The notes beneath the pieces are model-generated. The model ran no database searches and had not been told where the DNA came from. It saw only the letters and a list, made by a program, of their open reading frames with translations. From Enterococcus plantarum (lineage in GTDB: Bacteria; Bacillota; Bacilli; Lactobacillales; Enterococcaceae), in contig NZ_MIKA01000048.1 in assembly GCF_001730295.1 (NCBI RefSeq), forward strand, positions 62,001-126,000: a stretch of DNA of 64,000 nucleotides, given 5' to 3'. Of this stretch, positions 51,371 to 61,695 are shown in pieces. A program made the translations under genes and the position numbers. The number at the start of each line of letters is the position of its first letter. Within the stretch, counting starts at the first letter, position 1.

Positions 51371-54076
51371 ATGGAAAGTTATTCTGTTGAAGCGATTTTA
51401 TCTGCTGTCGATAAGAATTTTACCTCTACTATGGACAGCGCAGGCAAATCAATGGGTGGGCTGGAAAAAGATACTCAAAAAACTAATACTTCAATCCTCG
51501 ACATCGCAAAAGGTGTCGGGGTTTTTAAATTGGTAGATGCTGGGGTAGGTATGGTTAAAGAATCGCTCGGCGGTGCAATTAGTCGATTTGATACATTAAA
51601 TAAATATCCAACAGTTATGCAAGCTTTAGGTTATTCCGCTCAAGATGTTGATAAATCGATGCAAAAACTATCTGATGGTATTGATGGATTACCCACGTCA
51701 CTTGATGAAATTGTAGCCAGTACCCAGCAATTTGCTATTTCTACAGGTAGTTTGGAGAAAGGGACTGATACAGCAGTTGCTTTAAATAATGCATTTCTTG
51801 CTAGTGGTGCTAGTTCTGCTGATGCGGCACGAGGTGCAGAGCAATACAGACAAATGCTGGCTCGTGGCGAAGTAGATATGCAATCGTGGCGTTCTGTATT
51901 AGATACAATGCCAATCGGAATGGATAAAGTGGCTAAGTCATTCAGAGATCAAGGAGTGAATTCAACCAACGAGTTGTATGATGCGCTTAAGAACGGGAAT
52001 ATCACCTTTGATGAGTTTAACAATCGTTTGATTGAATTGAATGATGGGGTTGGCGGTTTTGCTGATTTAGCTCAGAAAAATAGTAAAGGGATTGCGACCT
52101 CATTTGCAAACATCAGAACTGCTGTTGTAAAAAACGTAGAGAAAGTGATTCGTGCGTTTGACGAAGGTTTACAAGGAGCTGGATTCGGCTCTATCGCAGA
52201 CAACCTAGATAAAGTAAAAGGATTAGTAAATGATATGTTTGGTGCGATTATTGCAGCTGTACCGCCTGCATTAAAAATGATTTCTGATCTAATCAATACG
52301 ATTAAACCTTTTACTCCGGTAATTCTAGGGTTAATAGCAGCTTACACCACTTATCAAAGTGTGATGAGTGTCGCGCGGACGGCACAAGCAGCATATAATG
52401 GCGCATTAGCGATAACTAATGCATTACTCAACGCGAATCCAATTGGGTTAATCATCACTGCTGTAATCTTACTTGTTGGAACGATTGTTTATTTGTGGAA
52501 TACAAATGAAGATTTTAGAAATGCAGTGATAAATATTTGGAAAAGTATCACGGCTACTATTAGCAATGCGGCTGATGCAGTTGTAAAAGCCTGGGATGCT
52601 ACTGTCCAATGGTTTTCTGATATGTGGAAAGGACTGCAAGATACCGCAAAAAATGCAGCAGAAGGCATAAAAGAAGTTTGGAGCAATATTATGGGTTGGT
52701 TTTCTAATCAATTTAAAGGGATTCAAGATGCTGCCGTCGGTTTGTGGAATGGTACTAAAGAAACTGCTAGTGCTGCAGTTGAAGGAATAAAAAATGCATG
52801 GGCCGTTGTTAAGCAGTGGTTTGCTGATTTATGGGCTGGCGCAATCTCTACAGCGAGTGGATTAATAGACGGTATAATGCAGTACGTTAGTCCGCTTGTC
52901 TATGGAGTTAAGAACGCTTTTATTCATATGAGTCTGTTTCTTAAAAACCTATGGAAAAATATTATTAATATGGCTAAAAACTCTTTTAACATTATAAAAA
53001 ATGTAATTATGGCTCCTATGTTATTTGTTACTTCTTTTATCTCAGGTGGTTGGGAAGAAGCTAAAAATAATATGATTAATGTTTGGAACAATATAAAAGA
53101 GTCAGCTAATAACATTTGGAAGTCCATTACTGATATTATTTCTAATTTCTTCTTGAACATCAAAATGTCAGGATTGAATGTTTGGTATGGATTGAAGAAT
53201 ACGTTTATTAATATCTGGACAGAGATATTAAGTCATGCTAATGATATATGGGAAAGTGTTAAAGCTTATTTTAGTAATCTGTGGCTAACAATCAAAGAAA
53301 ATGCTATACAAGGATGGATCGATACTAAGAATGGTATCGCTGAAACGTGGGCTAATTTGAAACAAGGAGCTGCCGATACAATTGAATCAGTAAAAAACTT
53401 TTTCGTTAATGGTTGGCAATCTCTTAAGGATGGGACTAAACAAACGTGGGATAACATAAAAAACGGCACTATAAATGCATGGGAGGCAATCAAGAAATTC
53501 TTCTTTGACACTGTAAATAACATTGTTGATGGTGCTAAAAACGCTTGGGAAAACTTAAAAAACAGTGTTAGCAATGCTGTAAAAAGAGTTGGAGAAATTT
53601 TTAATACGTTGAAAAGCATTGATTTGCTACAGATAGGAAAAGATATCATAGACGGACTAGTCAATGGAATTAGGCAAAAGATTGAAGATGTTAGAAAAGC
53701 AGTAACAGACGTAGCGAATTCTATAACTGGTAAAATCAAAAAGATTCTCGATATAAATTCACCATCTAGGGAAATGTTTAAACTGGGCGGATTCACATCA
53801 CAAGGTTTGGCTGGCGGCATTTTAGATGGAGCTGATGAAGTAGAAAAAGCTTCTGAAATCCTAGCTGAAAAAGCAACCCCTAATTTGGACATTGGAAGCA
53901 GTATTTCGGAAATTAACAGTGACATCAACGGAAAAATAAATCATGACGTCAGTTACGGAAATAATAAACAGTCAGCAACTTTTAACATTAAACTAGGAAA
54001 CCAGCAGTTTAAAGCTTTTGTTTCCGATATCTCTGACGTGATGGGTGGAGAATCAGATATCAATCTTAGTTTTTAG
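51371..54076 (+). CDS. Tape measure protein
   Basis: 901 residues. N-terminal tape measure domain (YSVEAILSAVDKNFTSTMDS, LKNGNITFDEFNNRLIELND), membrane-like segments near 310-380 (ITNALLNANPIGLIITAVIL) and a long run of Trp-containing helical repeats (VWNNIKESANNIWKSI, TWANLKQGAADTIESVKNF). Sets tail length and helps DNA passage. AAAGGAGG site. Confidence 0.93.
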   Translation: MESYSVEAILSAVDKNFTSTMDSAGKSMGGLEKDTQKTNTSILDIAKGVGVFKLVDAGVGMVKESLGGAISRFDTLNKYPTVMQALGYSAQDVDKSMQKLSDGIDGLPTSLDEIVASTQQFAISTGSLEKGTDTAVALNNAFLASGASSADAARGAEQYRQMLARGEVDMQSWRSVLDTMPIGMDKVAKSFRDQGVNSTNELYDALKNGNITFDEFNNRLIELNDGVGGFADLAQKNSKGIATSFANIRTAVVKNVEKVIRAFDEGLQGAGFGSIADNLDKVKGLVNDMFGAIIAAVPPALKMISDLINTIKPFTPVILGLIAAYTTYQSVMSVARTAQAAYNGALAITNALLNANPIGLIITAVILLVGTIVYLWNTNEDFRNAVINIWKSITATISNAADAVVKAWDATVQWFSDMWKGLQDTAKNAAEGIKEVWSNIMGWFSNQFKGIQDAAVGLWNGTKETASAAVEGIKNAWAVVKQWFADLWAGAISTASGLIDGIMQYVSPLVYGVKNAFIHMSLFLKNLWKNIINMAKNSFNIIKNVIMAPMLFVTSFISGGWEEAKNNMINVWNNIKESANNIWKSITDIISNFFLNIKMSGLNVWYGLKNTFINIWTEILSHANDIWESVKAYFSNLWLTIKENAIQGWIDTKNGIAETWANLKQGAADTIESVKNFFVNGWQSLKDGTKQTWDNIKNGTINAWEAIKKFFFDTVNNIVDGAKNAWENLKNSVSNAVKRVGEIFNTLKSIDLLQIGKDIIDGLVNGIRQKIEDVRKAVTDVANSITGKIKKILDINSPSREMFKLGGFTSQGLAGGILDGADEVEKASEILAEKATPNLDIGSSISEINSDINGKINHDVSYGNNKQSATFNIKLGNQQFKAFVSDISDVMGGESDINLSF

Positions 54077-54090
54077 AAGGGAGAATATAA

Positions 54091-54861
54091 ATGTACGCAT
54101 TTGAAGATACGATCAAACGAAAACGTAAATCGGATATACCATTGCCGACTTCAGCAATGAACTATGATGGTGTCTGGTTGGAAGATGCAATTGAAGGATA
54201 CAGAACACTTAATGTGACAGGCAGAGAAATGATTTCACCCGAAATACAATCTGAAAATGTAAATGTTGGATCTATCATATCTAGTCAGAGGCTCCCTTCT
54301 AGAACACTGAAAATTACCTATCAAATAAAAAATGATGATCCAGAAATGATATTAGTCAATTTTAGACGATTAGTGGAATATTTATTTAGAGAGCAGGACG
54401 TCCCTATTTATTTTAACGATGAACAGGACGTCCTTTATTATGGTCGTTTTTCAGGAAGTGATGACATCCCAGGAGATAGGTATATAGTAACCGCTAATTT
54501 AGACATTTTTTGTGCTGATCCGAGGAAATACAGTACGAAAATTTATCAACCGAAAAAAGTAATTCGCGGTCGTTTTTTTTATCAAACTAGGCCAACAAAG
54601 ATTGTCGTAAAAATTGAAAAGGATGCCAGTTTAACCGTGACGAATGGCGCACAAAGCGTGAAAGTCGTGAGCGGGAAACTATCTCCTAATGATGAAGTAA
54701 TCATCGATTTCAAAGAAGGAAAGGTATTGGTTAATGGAATCAATCGAACAAATTGGCTGGATTTGAGCAGCGATTTTGAAAATTTTGAATTGAAAAATAA
54801 TCAGGTTCTTAGCTGTGATAATGGAGTTATGGATGTATATTATCGAGAGGTGAGTTTATGA
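54091..54861 (+). CDS. Distal tail protein (Dit)
   Basis: 256 residues, siphovirus-type tail component. SQRLPSRTLKITYQIKNDDP and LVNFRRLVEYLFREQDVPIY, then YGRFSGSDDIPGDRYIVTA, are typical. Forms the hub between tail tube and baseplate. Confidence 0.88.
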   Translation: MYAFEDTIKRKRKSDIPLPTSAMNYDGVWLEDAIEGYRTLNVTGREMISPEIQSENVNVGSIISSQRLPSRTLKITYQIKNDDPEMILVNFRRLVEYLFREQDVPIYFNDEQDVLYYGRFSGSDDIPGDRYIVTANLDIFCADPRKYSTKIYQPKKVIRGRFFYQTRPTKIVVKIEKDASLTVTNGAQSVKVVSGKLSPNDEVIIDFKEGKVLVNGINRTNWLDLSSDFENFELKNNQVLSCDNGVMDVYYREVSL

Positions 54862-57515
54862 GTGAACATATTTACTTTTTTGACGATTGCCAGCAATTAA
54901 TAAAAATCGTGAATGAAGATAAGATTTTGGAATCTATACAAGATAAAGAAATTACCACAAGCAAAGAAGAGCTACTAAATAGCACACTGTCTGTAACAAT
55001 TACATTTGACGCAGAGTTAAAAGAAGCGGCATTTATGGCTGTTAAAGAAAAAGACAATTTCTATGCGCTTTATAGAATCGTGAAAATCAATGATCCTGAA
55101 AATCAACTGATGTTTGTCGGCGTTGACTTTGCGCCAGATGAACTAGAGGGCTATATTGTAAAAGATATACGACCGAAGAATGAATCTATAAGAAGCATTA
55201 CTAAACGCTTGTTAGAAGGTACTGAATGGGCTTTAGGGAATGTTGATAGTGCTATCAAAAACATGAGTGGAACTTTTTACTATATCTCTGTAAAGGACGC
55301 TTTAAAGCAATTACAAGCTCTGGGATGCGAAATTCTATTCAGCTGTAATTTGAATGCAAATGGTATATCAGAAAAGCGGGTAAACATTTATCAAAGGATT
55401 GGAACAGATAGTACTACTCGTTACACATACGGTGATAAAGCATTAACTGTTGTGAAAGAATTAGATAGAAATCAGCTTTTTACATCAATTATTGGTCGTG
55501 GTAAAGGTGAAGAAGTGGGAGACGGATACGGTAGGCGTTTAGAATTTTCCGACCTTGAGTGGAAGAAATCAAAGGGAGATCCTCTAGACAAGCCAAAAGG
55601 GCAAAACTGGCTGGAATATCCTGAAATGACAAAACTATACGGCATTCCCACGAAAGATGGGAAAATGCGGAAGAGAGAAAAAGTTGTTGTTTTCGATGAT
55701 GAAGAAGACAAAAAATCATTATTAATTAATACCTACTCTGAGTTGATTGAGTGTTCTCGTCCGCTGGTTCAATTCAAGGCTACAATTACTGAAGGTGATG
55801 TTATCGGAAATACAGTAACGATCCATAGATACGATCGAGGCTATCACTACAAAACTCGTATATTCAAAACAAAACTCGATCGATTGACCGGAGTGACAGA
55901 GGCTAGTATTGGTGATAATTTAACCTCAAATATTTCGAGAAAAACTTCACAAATGGTTAGTGGGTTACAAAGTTTAGAGTCTAATAAGATGAACTTTTAT
56001 AGTTCAGAAGAGATTTCCAAATGGCAATCAGATATTATTCGTGGTGCTAAAGGTGGATCTATTCTTCTTATGTCTCCTTCGGATTTAGGAGTTTCACAAA
56101 GTCGCGAACCCTATCAAATGGTTTGGATGAATGGCGATTCGCTAGATACAAGTGATCATTTTCTTGTGGCTAACAGTGAAGGCATCGGTTTTATTGACGG
56201 GGACTTCAATCTTGATAATTTTAAAACCGCTTGGACAATTGATGGAGTGTTCAATGCTGATTTTATTAAAGCGGGTACTCTAGAAGGCATTCTATTCAGA
56301 ACCACGTTTGAAAAAAGTGCAACAGGAATCGAAATTGAAAAAGGGAGAATTAGTTTCATTGGATTTGACAGTAAAAGCAGAATTGGCCGTTTAACGCCAT
56401 CTAGTGCCAAAGAGGGAGAAGGAATCAGTATTACACTTGAAAAAGGAAAATACTTATCTTTTCACGACGGTGAGGGAACGATGATTTTTGAAATCCCTGT
56501 GAATTCAACTCAAAAATCTCCTGCGCTAAATACCTTTGGTAAACACACTCACAAAGGCGAACTCCATGTCGATAGATTATTTGTGGGCGGAAAAGAAGTC
56601 GTGCCTGGACAAGGAAGCGGTGGTGGCGGTGGAACTCCACCAGGATTAACGACCGAACAAGAAAAAAATGCATGGGCTATATGGTCTTACTTCAAAGCTC
56701 GTGGATGGACGGAAGAAGCAATCGCTGGAATGCTCGGCAACATGCAATCAGAGTCAGGGATTGTGGCAGATATAGACGAGTTAAGCGGTGGAGGTGGATA
56801 TGGTCTTGTACAGTGGACACCAAAATCAAAACTTGTTGATTGGTGTAATGCTCGAGGGCTTAATTACCGTACAATCGATGCACAGTGTCAACGAATTCAA
56901 TGGGAGATGGAGAATGAACAACAGTGGATCGCTACGAACTCTTACCCCTACAGCTTCAAAGCATTCACAAGCAAAAAAAATATATCTGAATGTGCCTATG
57001 CATTTATCACGAATTATGAGCGCCCACTTAATCCCAATCAGCCGATTAGAGCGACACAAGCTCAACATTGGTATGATAAATTACACGGTTTAACTGGTGA
57101 TGGTAGCTGGAAGAATCCAGTAAGATCCAGTTATGTTGTGACCCAAGAATGGGATGCTCCAGATTACTGGAGTGGAGGGAGTGCAGGAATCCACGGCGGT
57201 ATTGATTTGGCTTCTGTACCGGCGGGTAGCACACCGGATATATACGCTGCTAAATCTGGAACTATCCTGATTACAGGAGTCGGAAGTGTGGAAGGGAATT
57301 ATATTATGATTGATCATGGGGAAGGCTTCTATACTTACTATGGTCATTTAAGTAGTGTCAAAGTGAAGCAAGGTGACAAAGTAACTAACAATACAGTCAT
57401 AGGAACGATGGGGACAACTGGAGGTTCTACAGGAGTACACCTTCACTTTGAGGTTCGAAAAGGCGGACAGAGTTCAAACTTCCGCATAAATCCACGAGAT
57501 GTTATTAATTTTTAA
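54858..57515 (+). CDS. Tail-associated lysin Tal: endopeptidase, tail lysozyme and M23 peptidase
   Basis: 885 residues. N-terminal prophage tail endopeptidase/hub domain (about 1-370), Gly-rich linker near 590 (GQGSGGGGGTPPG), tail lysozyme domain (about 600-740: ARGWTEEAIAGMLGNMQSES, GYGLVQWTPKSKLVDW), and a C-terminal M23 peptidase (about 765-885: IHGGIDLA and VHLHFEVRKGG, zinc ligands His/Asp and HxH). Cuts peptidoglycan during DNA injection. Overlaps Dit by 4 bases. Confidence 0.92.
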   Translation: MSEHIYFFDDCQQLIKIVNEDKILESIQDKEITTSKEELLNSTLSVTITFDAELKEAAFMAVKEKDNFYALYRIVKINDPENQLMFVGVDFAPDELEGYIVKDIRPKNESIRSITKRLLEGTEWALGNVDSAIKNMSGTFYYISVKDALKQLQALGCEILFSCNLNANGISEKRVNIYQRIGTDSTTRYTYGDKALTVVKELDRNQLFTSIIGRGKGEEVGDGYGRRLEFSDLEWKKSKGDPLDKPKGQNWLEYPEMTKLYGIPTKDGKMRKREKVVVFDDEEDKKSLLINTYSELIECSRPLVQFKATITEGDVIGNTVTIHRYDRGYHYKTRIFKTKLDRLTGVTEASIGDNLTSNISRKTSQMVSGLQSLESNKMNFYSSEEISKWQSDIIRGAKGGSILLMSPSDLGVSQSREPYQMVWMNGDSLDTSDHFLVANSEGIGFIDGDFNLDNFKTAWTIDGVFNADFIKAGTLEGILFRTTFEKSATGIEIEKGRISFIGFDSKSRIGRLTPSSAKEGEGISITLEKGKYLSFHDGEGTMIFEIPVNSTQKSPALNTFGKHTHKGELHVDRLFVGGKEVVPGQGSGGGGGTPPGLTTEQEKNAWAIWSYFKARGWTEEAIAGMLGNMQSESGIVADIDELSGGGGYGLVQWTPKSKLVDWCNARGLNYRTIDAQCQRIQWEMENEQQWIATNSYPYSFKAFTSKKNISECAYAFITNYERPLNPNQPIRATQAQHWYDKLHGLTGDGSWKNPVRSSYVVTQEWDAPDYWSGGSAGIHGGIDLASVPAGSTPDIYAAKSGTILITGVGSVEGNYIMIDHGEGFYTYYGHLSSVKVKQGDKVTNNTVIGTMGTTGGSTGVHLHFEVRKGGQSSNFRINPRDVINF

Positions 57516-57531
57516 TAAGGAGTGATTAATT

Positions 57532-59214
57532 TTGCCAATAAAGCATACAATGACCCTGTCTACCACAGAACCTAATAACAATGTAGGTGTGATTAAAGTT
57601 AGACAAGAAGACACCAATAGTCAAATCTTTGACGTCGAAGTAGAAGCAAATGGGGAGCCTGTTAATTTTACAGGTTTAACCCCGTTTTTCATTAATAAGA
57701 CAAAAATAGCTGATGGAAAGCCGGTTGAACAAGCTGACCGTATGAAAATTTATCCAAAAGAAGGGTGTTTGGAATATACGCTAAACAATCGAGATTGGCA
57801 ATGGATTGGGAAAAATACTGCCTACATTAGTTTTAGAAAATTAAACAATGATGATACATGGAGTGAAATGTACAGCACTCGTGATTTTACTTATCAAGTT
57901 ACGGAAGGTATCACGCAAGGTACTGTATATGATTCTGGATATGTTTGGACGTTCGAGGATTTGCTGAGGATGTTTGCCAATTTTGTCAATGATAGCGAAA
58001 ATACCATGTTAAGTCTACAAGATCAGTGGGATAAGTTTATCCAAGATAATAAAGAGATATTAGAATCGATTGATCCAGGTGGCAAATTATTAAACCAATT
58101 AAATGAAATGAAAAAGAAACAAGAAGAGTTAGACGGGACAGTGACAATAAACGCAGAACTACAGATAGGGGGCGAGACACCACGTCCAGCATTTGAGCAA
58201 GCCTTAAAAACGTTACGCTCAAAGATCGATAAAACAAAATTTAACGTATTACACATGACAGATTTACACACCGATTACGGTTATGGTGCGACATCGTGGA
58301 AATATGCGCAGTATTTCTTTTCACACATAACAAATATGCAGTCTTTGGAAGATGTGGCTGATGTGGCTATACACAACGGAGATAACGCAGATTGCTATAT
58401 CAAAGATAAAGAACAATCAGAGATTCAGCAGCGTAAATTTGGTATCAAGGCATTACGCAAAGCTAAGATACCTACGTTTGTCAATATTGGTAATCACGAT
58501 AATGGTTCACCGCCATTTAAACGAGACATCGGTAAAGTTATGCCGGGTGATATCATAACAAATGAGGAGTTTAAAGATTTTTATGGCGCACGATCAAAAC
58601 TATTTGATGAAGTTCGAAATGGCGATAGTTTATATTTTTATAAAGATTTTCCGGAGAAGAAAGTGCGAGTTATCGGATTAAATACCAATGATAATAATCA
58701 AACTGTCTTTAGCGCAGACGGCACTTATAAATACGGATCACATGATCATTTCGCGATGCAGCAAGAACAGCTCAAATGGTTGGCTGACGTAGCACTTAAA
58801 GTGCCGACTGATTACCATGTCATCGTATTTGGTCATTGCCCGCTACAAGAGACAATATTTGATAATCGAGAATGCTTGATCAAAATCTTGGAAGCATTTA
58901 AGCTTGGCACGTCTGTGCCGATAAAAAGTGTTTATCCGGATCACTTAGTCAATTTTACTGCAAACTTCACGAAACAAGGACCAGCAACTTTAATTGGTTA
59001 CATTTGCGGTCACTGGCACGATGAGGGGTTTAACCAAATAGGTAATAGTATTAAATTCACACAAATGCGTTGCTTGAATGGAGGCTTCAGCGATCCGACA
59101 TTAATTGATACACCTCAAGAGGATTGCTGGTCTGTCTTATCTGTCGATACTGTAGGAAAAAAAGTAAATGTATATGGATTTGGTCGGGCAACTGATCGAT
59201 CATTTACTTATTAA
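57532..59214 (+). CDS. BppU-type baseplate protein fused to a metallophosphoesterase
   Basis: 560 residues, TTG start behind AAGGAGTG. Residues 1-130 are a BppU N-terminal domain (VRQEDTNSQIFDVEVEANGE), 150-225 a coiled linker, and 230-560 a calcineurin-like metallophosphoesterase with all motifs: MTDLHTDYG, HNGDNAD, NIGNHDNG, FGHCPL and CGHWHDEG. Probably a receptor-processing enzyme cleaving phosphodiester links such as those of teichoic acid. The substrate is inference. Confidence 0.87.
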   Translation: MPIKHTMTLSTTEPNNNVGVIKVRQEDTNSQIFDVEVEANGEPVNFTGLTPFFINKTKIADGKPVEQADRMKIYPKEGCLEYTLNNRDWQWIGKNTAYISFRKLNNDDTWSEMYSTRDFTYQVTEGITQGTVYDSGYVWTFEDLLRMFANFVNDSENTMLSLQDQWDKFIQDNKEILESIDPGGKLLNQLNEMKKKQEELDGTVTINAELQIGGETPRPAFEQALKTLRSKIDKTKFNVLHMTDLHTDYGYGATSWKYAQYFFSHITNMQSLEDVADVAIHNGDNADCYIKDKEQSEIQQRKFGIKALRKAKIPTFVNIGNHDNGSPPFKRDIGKVMPGDIITNEEFKDFYGARSKLFDEVRNGDSLYFYKDFPEKKVRVIGLNTNDNNQTVFSADGTYKYGSHDHFAMQQEQLKWLADVALKVPTDYHVIVFGHCPLQETIFDNRECLIKILEAFKLGTSVPIKSVYPDHLVNFTANFTKQGPATLIGYICGHWHDEGFNQIGNSIKFTQMRCLNGGFSDPTLIDTPQEDCWSVLSVDTVGKKVNVYGFGRATDRSFTY

Positions 59215-59226
59215 GGGGGCTAGAAA

Positions 59227-59979
59227 ATGCTATTTGATTGGAAAAACTTAAATTTGAAAAAGACAGTAGATCGATTAGTTGATTTGGTGGAAAATCATAT
59301 CGGGTCCAATGAAAAAGAAGCTCATAAGGCTGCAAATGAATTTACGCACGGATTTGCTACACCTGGTATGTATAAGGGGGCAAATAACATACGTCTCAGA
59401 GGTGCTCTTAAACAATACAAATCAGTTTTCGATATTCCGTCGGGTCTCTATGAGACGTATGCTGATTTTGGTGATTTACCTAACGGATTGAGTAACACGA
59501 GTTCTATTATCCAGTTGAGAATTGAACGTGGTCTAGGAAACAGAAAACAAATTTGGCTAACAGAAGGCTATAATGGAACATTGTGGTATTACACAATGCA
59601 TACTGATAGCAATTCCTACAATCCGGAAGGATGGACAAGACTTCCCCGAATTGAAGAAGTCTGGCGTGGCACTGCGAAAGACAAAGGTACTGTCATAGCT
59701 TTAAATCAACACATGACTCACTTTAGGTCAATTCGCGTGTGGTATGAACTAGCTGATGGGGATTCGTGGATATGCAAAGAATTTGAAGCAAATAAGTCTT
59801 TTAATTTGAGAGAGTTTGACGTATTCAACGGATCGGCAGGTGCAATACTCTTTGAAATTCGCATCACTAGGAACTCAAATAATCAATTGACAGTGGAGCA
59901 GAACAAAGGTCTTGACCTCGGAACGATGAAAGACACTGCAAGTAATTTAAGAATTAGAATGATAGAGGGAGTGGCTTAA
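59227..59979 (+). CDS. Tail fibre-like protein with pyocin-knob-type region
   Basis: 250 residues. N-terminal helical attachment part (LVDLVENHIGSNEKEAHKAA), a middle knob-like region (YETYADFGDLPNGLSNTSSI, YNGTLWYYTMHT), and a C-terminal beta-sandwich (FRSIRVWYELADGDSWICKE). Likely receptor-binding baseplate protein. Confidence 0.75.
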   Translation: MLFDWKNLNLKKTVDRLVDLVENHIGSNEKEAHKAANEFTHGFATPGMYKGANNIRLRGALKQYKSVFDIPSGLYETYADFGDLPNGLSNTSSIIQLRIERGLGNRKQIWLTEGYNGTLWYYTMHTDSNSYNPEGWTRLPRIEEVWRGTAKDKGTVIALNQHMTHFRSIRVWYELADGDSWICKEFEANKSFNLREFDVFNGSAGAILFEIRITRNSNNQLTVEQNKGLDLGTMKDTASNLRIRMIEGVA

Positions 59980-60936
59980 ATGGGTAGTAATTATCTAAAA
60001 CAGGAATTTGTCACTCCAGATGCACAGATTACACTTGGTGCTCACAAGAGACAAAATCTTGAGAGCGTCATCTATTCTTATGATGAAAATATATCTAAAT
60101 TAATCATTCCCGTATTTGTTCCAGATGGAAAGGAATTAGACTTTGAAAACGTGGAGACAATAAAGGTACTACTGACCGTAGAACAAGACGGAGAAATCAA
60201 GAAGATACAAGATACTGCAACCAAAGAAAAAAGCCACAGAAAGCAAATATCCTATATCATCACTAATCGATTAAAAGGGTATCAAGGTAAAGTAATCATG
60301 AATGTTTATCTTGATCTTAATAATGGGCAGCGAGTCGATTTAGCGGAGTATGGTTTCACTATGGTACGTTCCGCGATCGATAAAGCCGTTCCGGAAATAG
60401 AGCGGTTTTACTTTAAATCTTTAGACGATGTGATTGTTGAATTACAAATTAAAGCAGATGCGGAATTTGATAAAATAAAAACGGAGTTAGAATCAGCAAA
60501 ACAAAAAATCGGTGTTTTAGAAAAGCAAATTACTAAACAAGACATTGTTAAAAATAGCGATCTTAATAAATACCAAAATACAATAGCAGCAACTGCACAA
60601 TTACAAAAAATTACTGCAGATAACGGAGAATCTTATTTAAAGGTAAGTGATACGGAAAAAATACTAGACCGAGTCATTAGCACTGGTGCTGGTTTTAGGA
60701 ACGGGGAAGCGACCGGTAAAACATCAGACTCGCCAACTGGATCAAACGTCCGTTTGATTATAAACATGGTTGTAACTACAGCTGGTAGTGTAATTGCACA
60801 AGATACATCAGGTAACGTATACTCTCGCATTATCAGCGGTAGTGTTTGGCGCGGTGATTGGCAACAGCTAGTATCTAAAAGCAGTTTTGACGAATTGGCA
60901 AGCAGAGTCACTGCCCTGGAAGGTAAAGTCAAATAA
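59980..60936 (+). CDS. BppU-family baseplate protein with knob domain
   Basis: 318 residues. N-terminal BppU part (SVIYSYDENISKLIIPVFVP), coiled coil near 165-185, and a pyocin-knob-type end (GNVYSRIISGSVWRGDWQQL). Ends with a coiled trimerisation helix. Directly follows the previous fibre gene. Confidence 0.82.
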   Translation: MGSNYLKQEFVTPDAQITLGAHKRQNLESVIYSYDENISKLIIPVFVPDGKELDFENVETIKVLLTVEQDGEIKKIQDTATKEKSHRKQISYIITNRLKGYQGKVIMNVYLDLNNGQRVDLAEYGFTMVRSAIDKAVPEIERFYFKSLDDVIVELQIKADAEFDKIKTELESAKQKIGVLEKQITKQDIVKNSDLNKYQNTIAATAQLQKITADNGESYLKVSDTEKILDRVISTGAGFRNGEATGKTSDSPTGSNVRLIINMVVTTAGSVIAQDTSGNVYSRIISGSVWRGDWQQLVSKSSFDELASRVTALEGKVK

Positions 60937-60956
60937 ATGAATTTTATAAAAGGATT

Positions 60957-60988
60957 AAGGAATGGCTGTTTGATGGTCATTCCTTTTT
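60957..60988 (+). terminator. Hairpin terminator after the baseplate genes
   Basis: AAGGAATG / CATTCCTT stem followed by TTT. A 31-codon hydrophobic frame (60937-61032) overlaps it without a ribosome site. Confidence 0.6.
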
Positions 60989-61040
60989 GGTTTGTTATTA
61001 TATTGTTTTTTATTAAGATTTTTAGAGAGTAGGTGAACAA

Positions 61041-61520
61041 ATGAATGATGTGAAACTCGAAGAATTACAGGACATTTTCGATGATCGCTATATAAAAAAA
61101 GAAGATTTAGAAAAGCAGGTAAATGAAGTTGCTAGTAAAAAGTACGCAAGTAAACAAGATTTATTAGAAGCAATTGGAAAAATTGAAGCAATGCAAGTTG
61201 AACAGACAAGGAACACTGAAATGTTAAACAAAATCTATGAAATTGTTATCTCGATACAAGAAGACCAAAGCCAACAAAAAGCAAAGCTTGCTCTTTTAGC
61301 AACGGACGTAGAGATTGCAAAGAAGGTTTTGTTTAGACAAGTTTGGGAATCCTTACCTCGTATTGTGAGGGTCTTTGTGATAACGATTAGCATTTTCTTA
61401 CTGTTGATTATCTTTTCGGCGCTAATAGGCGAGACTGCTAATCAATTTATGCAAACGAACGGTTTGTATGTGGCGGTAGCTACTGCAACAATAAGTTATC
61501 TATTTTCTAGAAAGGAGTGA
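61041..61520 (+). CDS. Coiled-coil membrane protein of the lysis region
   Basis: 159 residues. A long charged coiled coil (about 1-100) leads to two C-terminal membrane segments (VFVITISIFLLLIIFSALIG and LYVAVATATISYLF). The layout resembles XhlA-type lysis accessory proteins although it is longer. The start is preceded by GAGAGTAGGTG. Confidence 0.68.
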   Translation: MNDVKLEELQDIFDDRYIKKEDLEKQVNEVASKKYASKQDLLEAIGKIEAMQVEQTRNTEMLNKIYEIVISIQEDQSQQKAKLALLATDVEIAKKVLFRQVWESLPRIVRVFVITISIFLLLIIFSALIGETANQFMQTNGLYVAVATATISYLFSRKE

Positions 61521-61525
61521 ACAAT

Positions 61526-61666
61526 ATGAGCTATTGCCAATGGTGGAATCCCTGGTGTAAAGGAAAACGAGCAGTAAAAAATGTTTTAAACGATCAAGTA
61601 TTACGAATTCTCGAAGAACAGAAAAAAGAAGAACAGAATATCAAAAAAACGAAAGAGGAAGCTTAG
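61526..61666 (+). CDS. Small hypothetical protein of the lysis region
   Basis: 46 residues, MSYCQWWNPWCKGKRAVKNV then a charged helix. AAAGGAGTG site. Trp/Cys-rich start and helical tail; function unknown. Confidence 0.6.
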   Translation: MSYCQWWNPWCKGKRAVKNVLNDQVLRILEEQKKEEQNIKKTKEEA

Positions 61667-61695
61667 CGGCTTTCTCTTTTTTAGGAGGAAAAAGA

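Noticed and set aside
53266-53928. 220-codon minus-strand open frame inside the tape measure gene
   Set aside because: Composition is that of the reverse strand of a helical-repeat gene; no ribosome site or recognisable domain.
60937-61032. 31-codon hydrophobic frame after the baseplate gene
   Set aside because: No ribosome site, and it overlaps an intrinsic terminator hairpin; kept only as a note.
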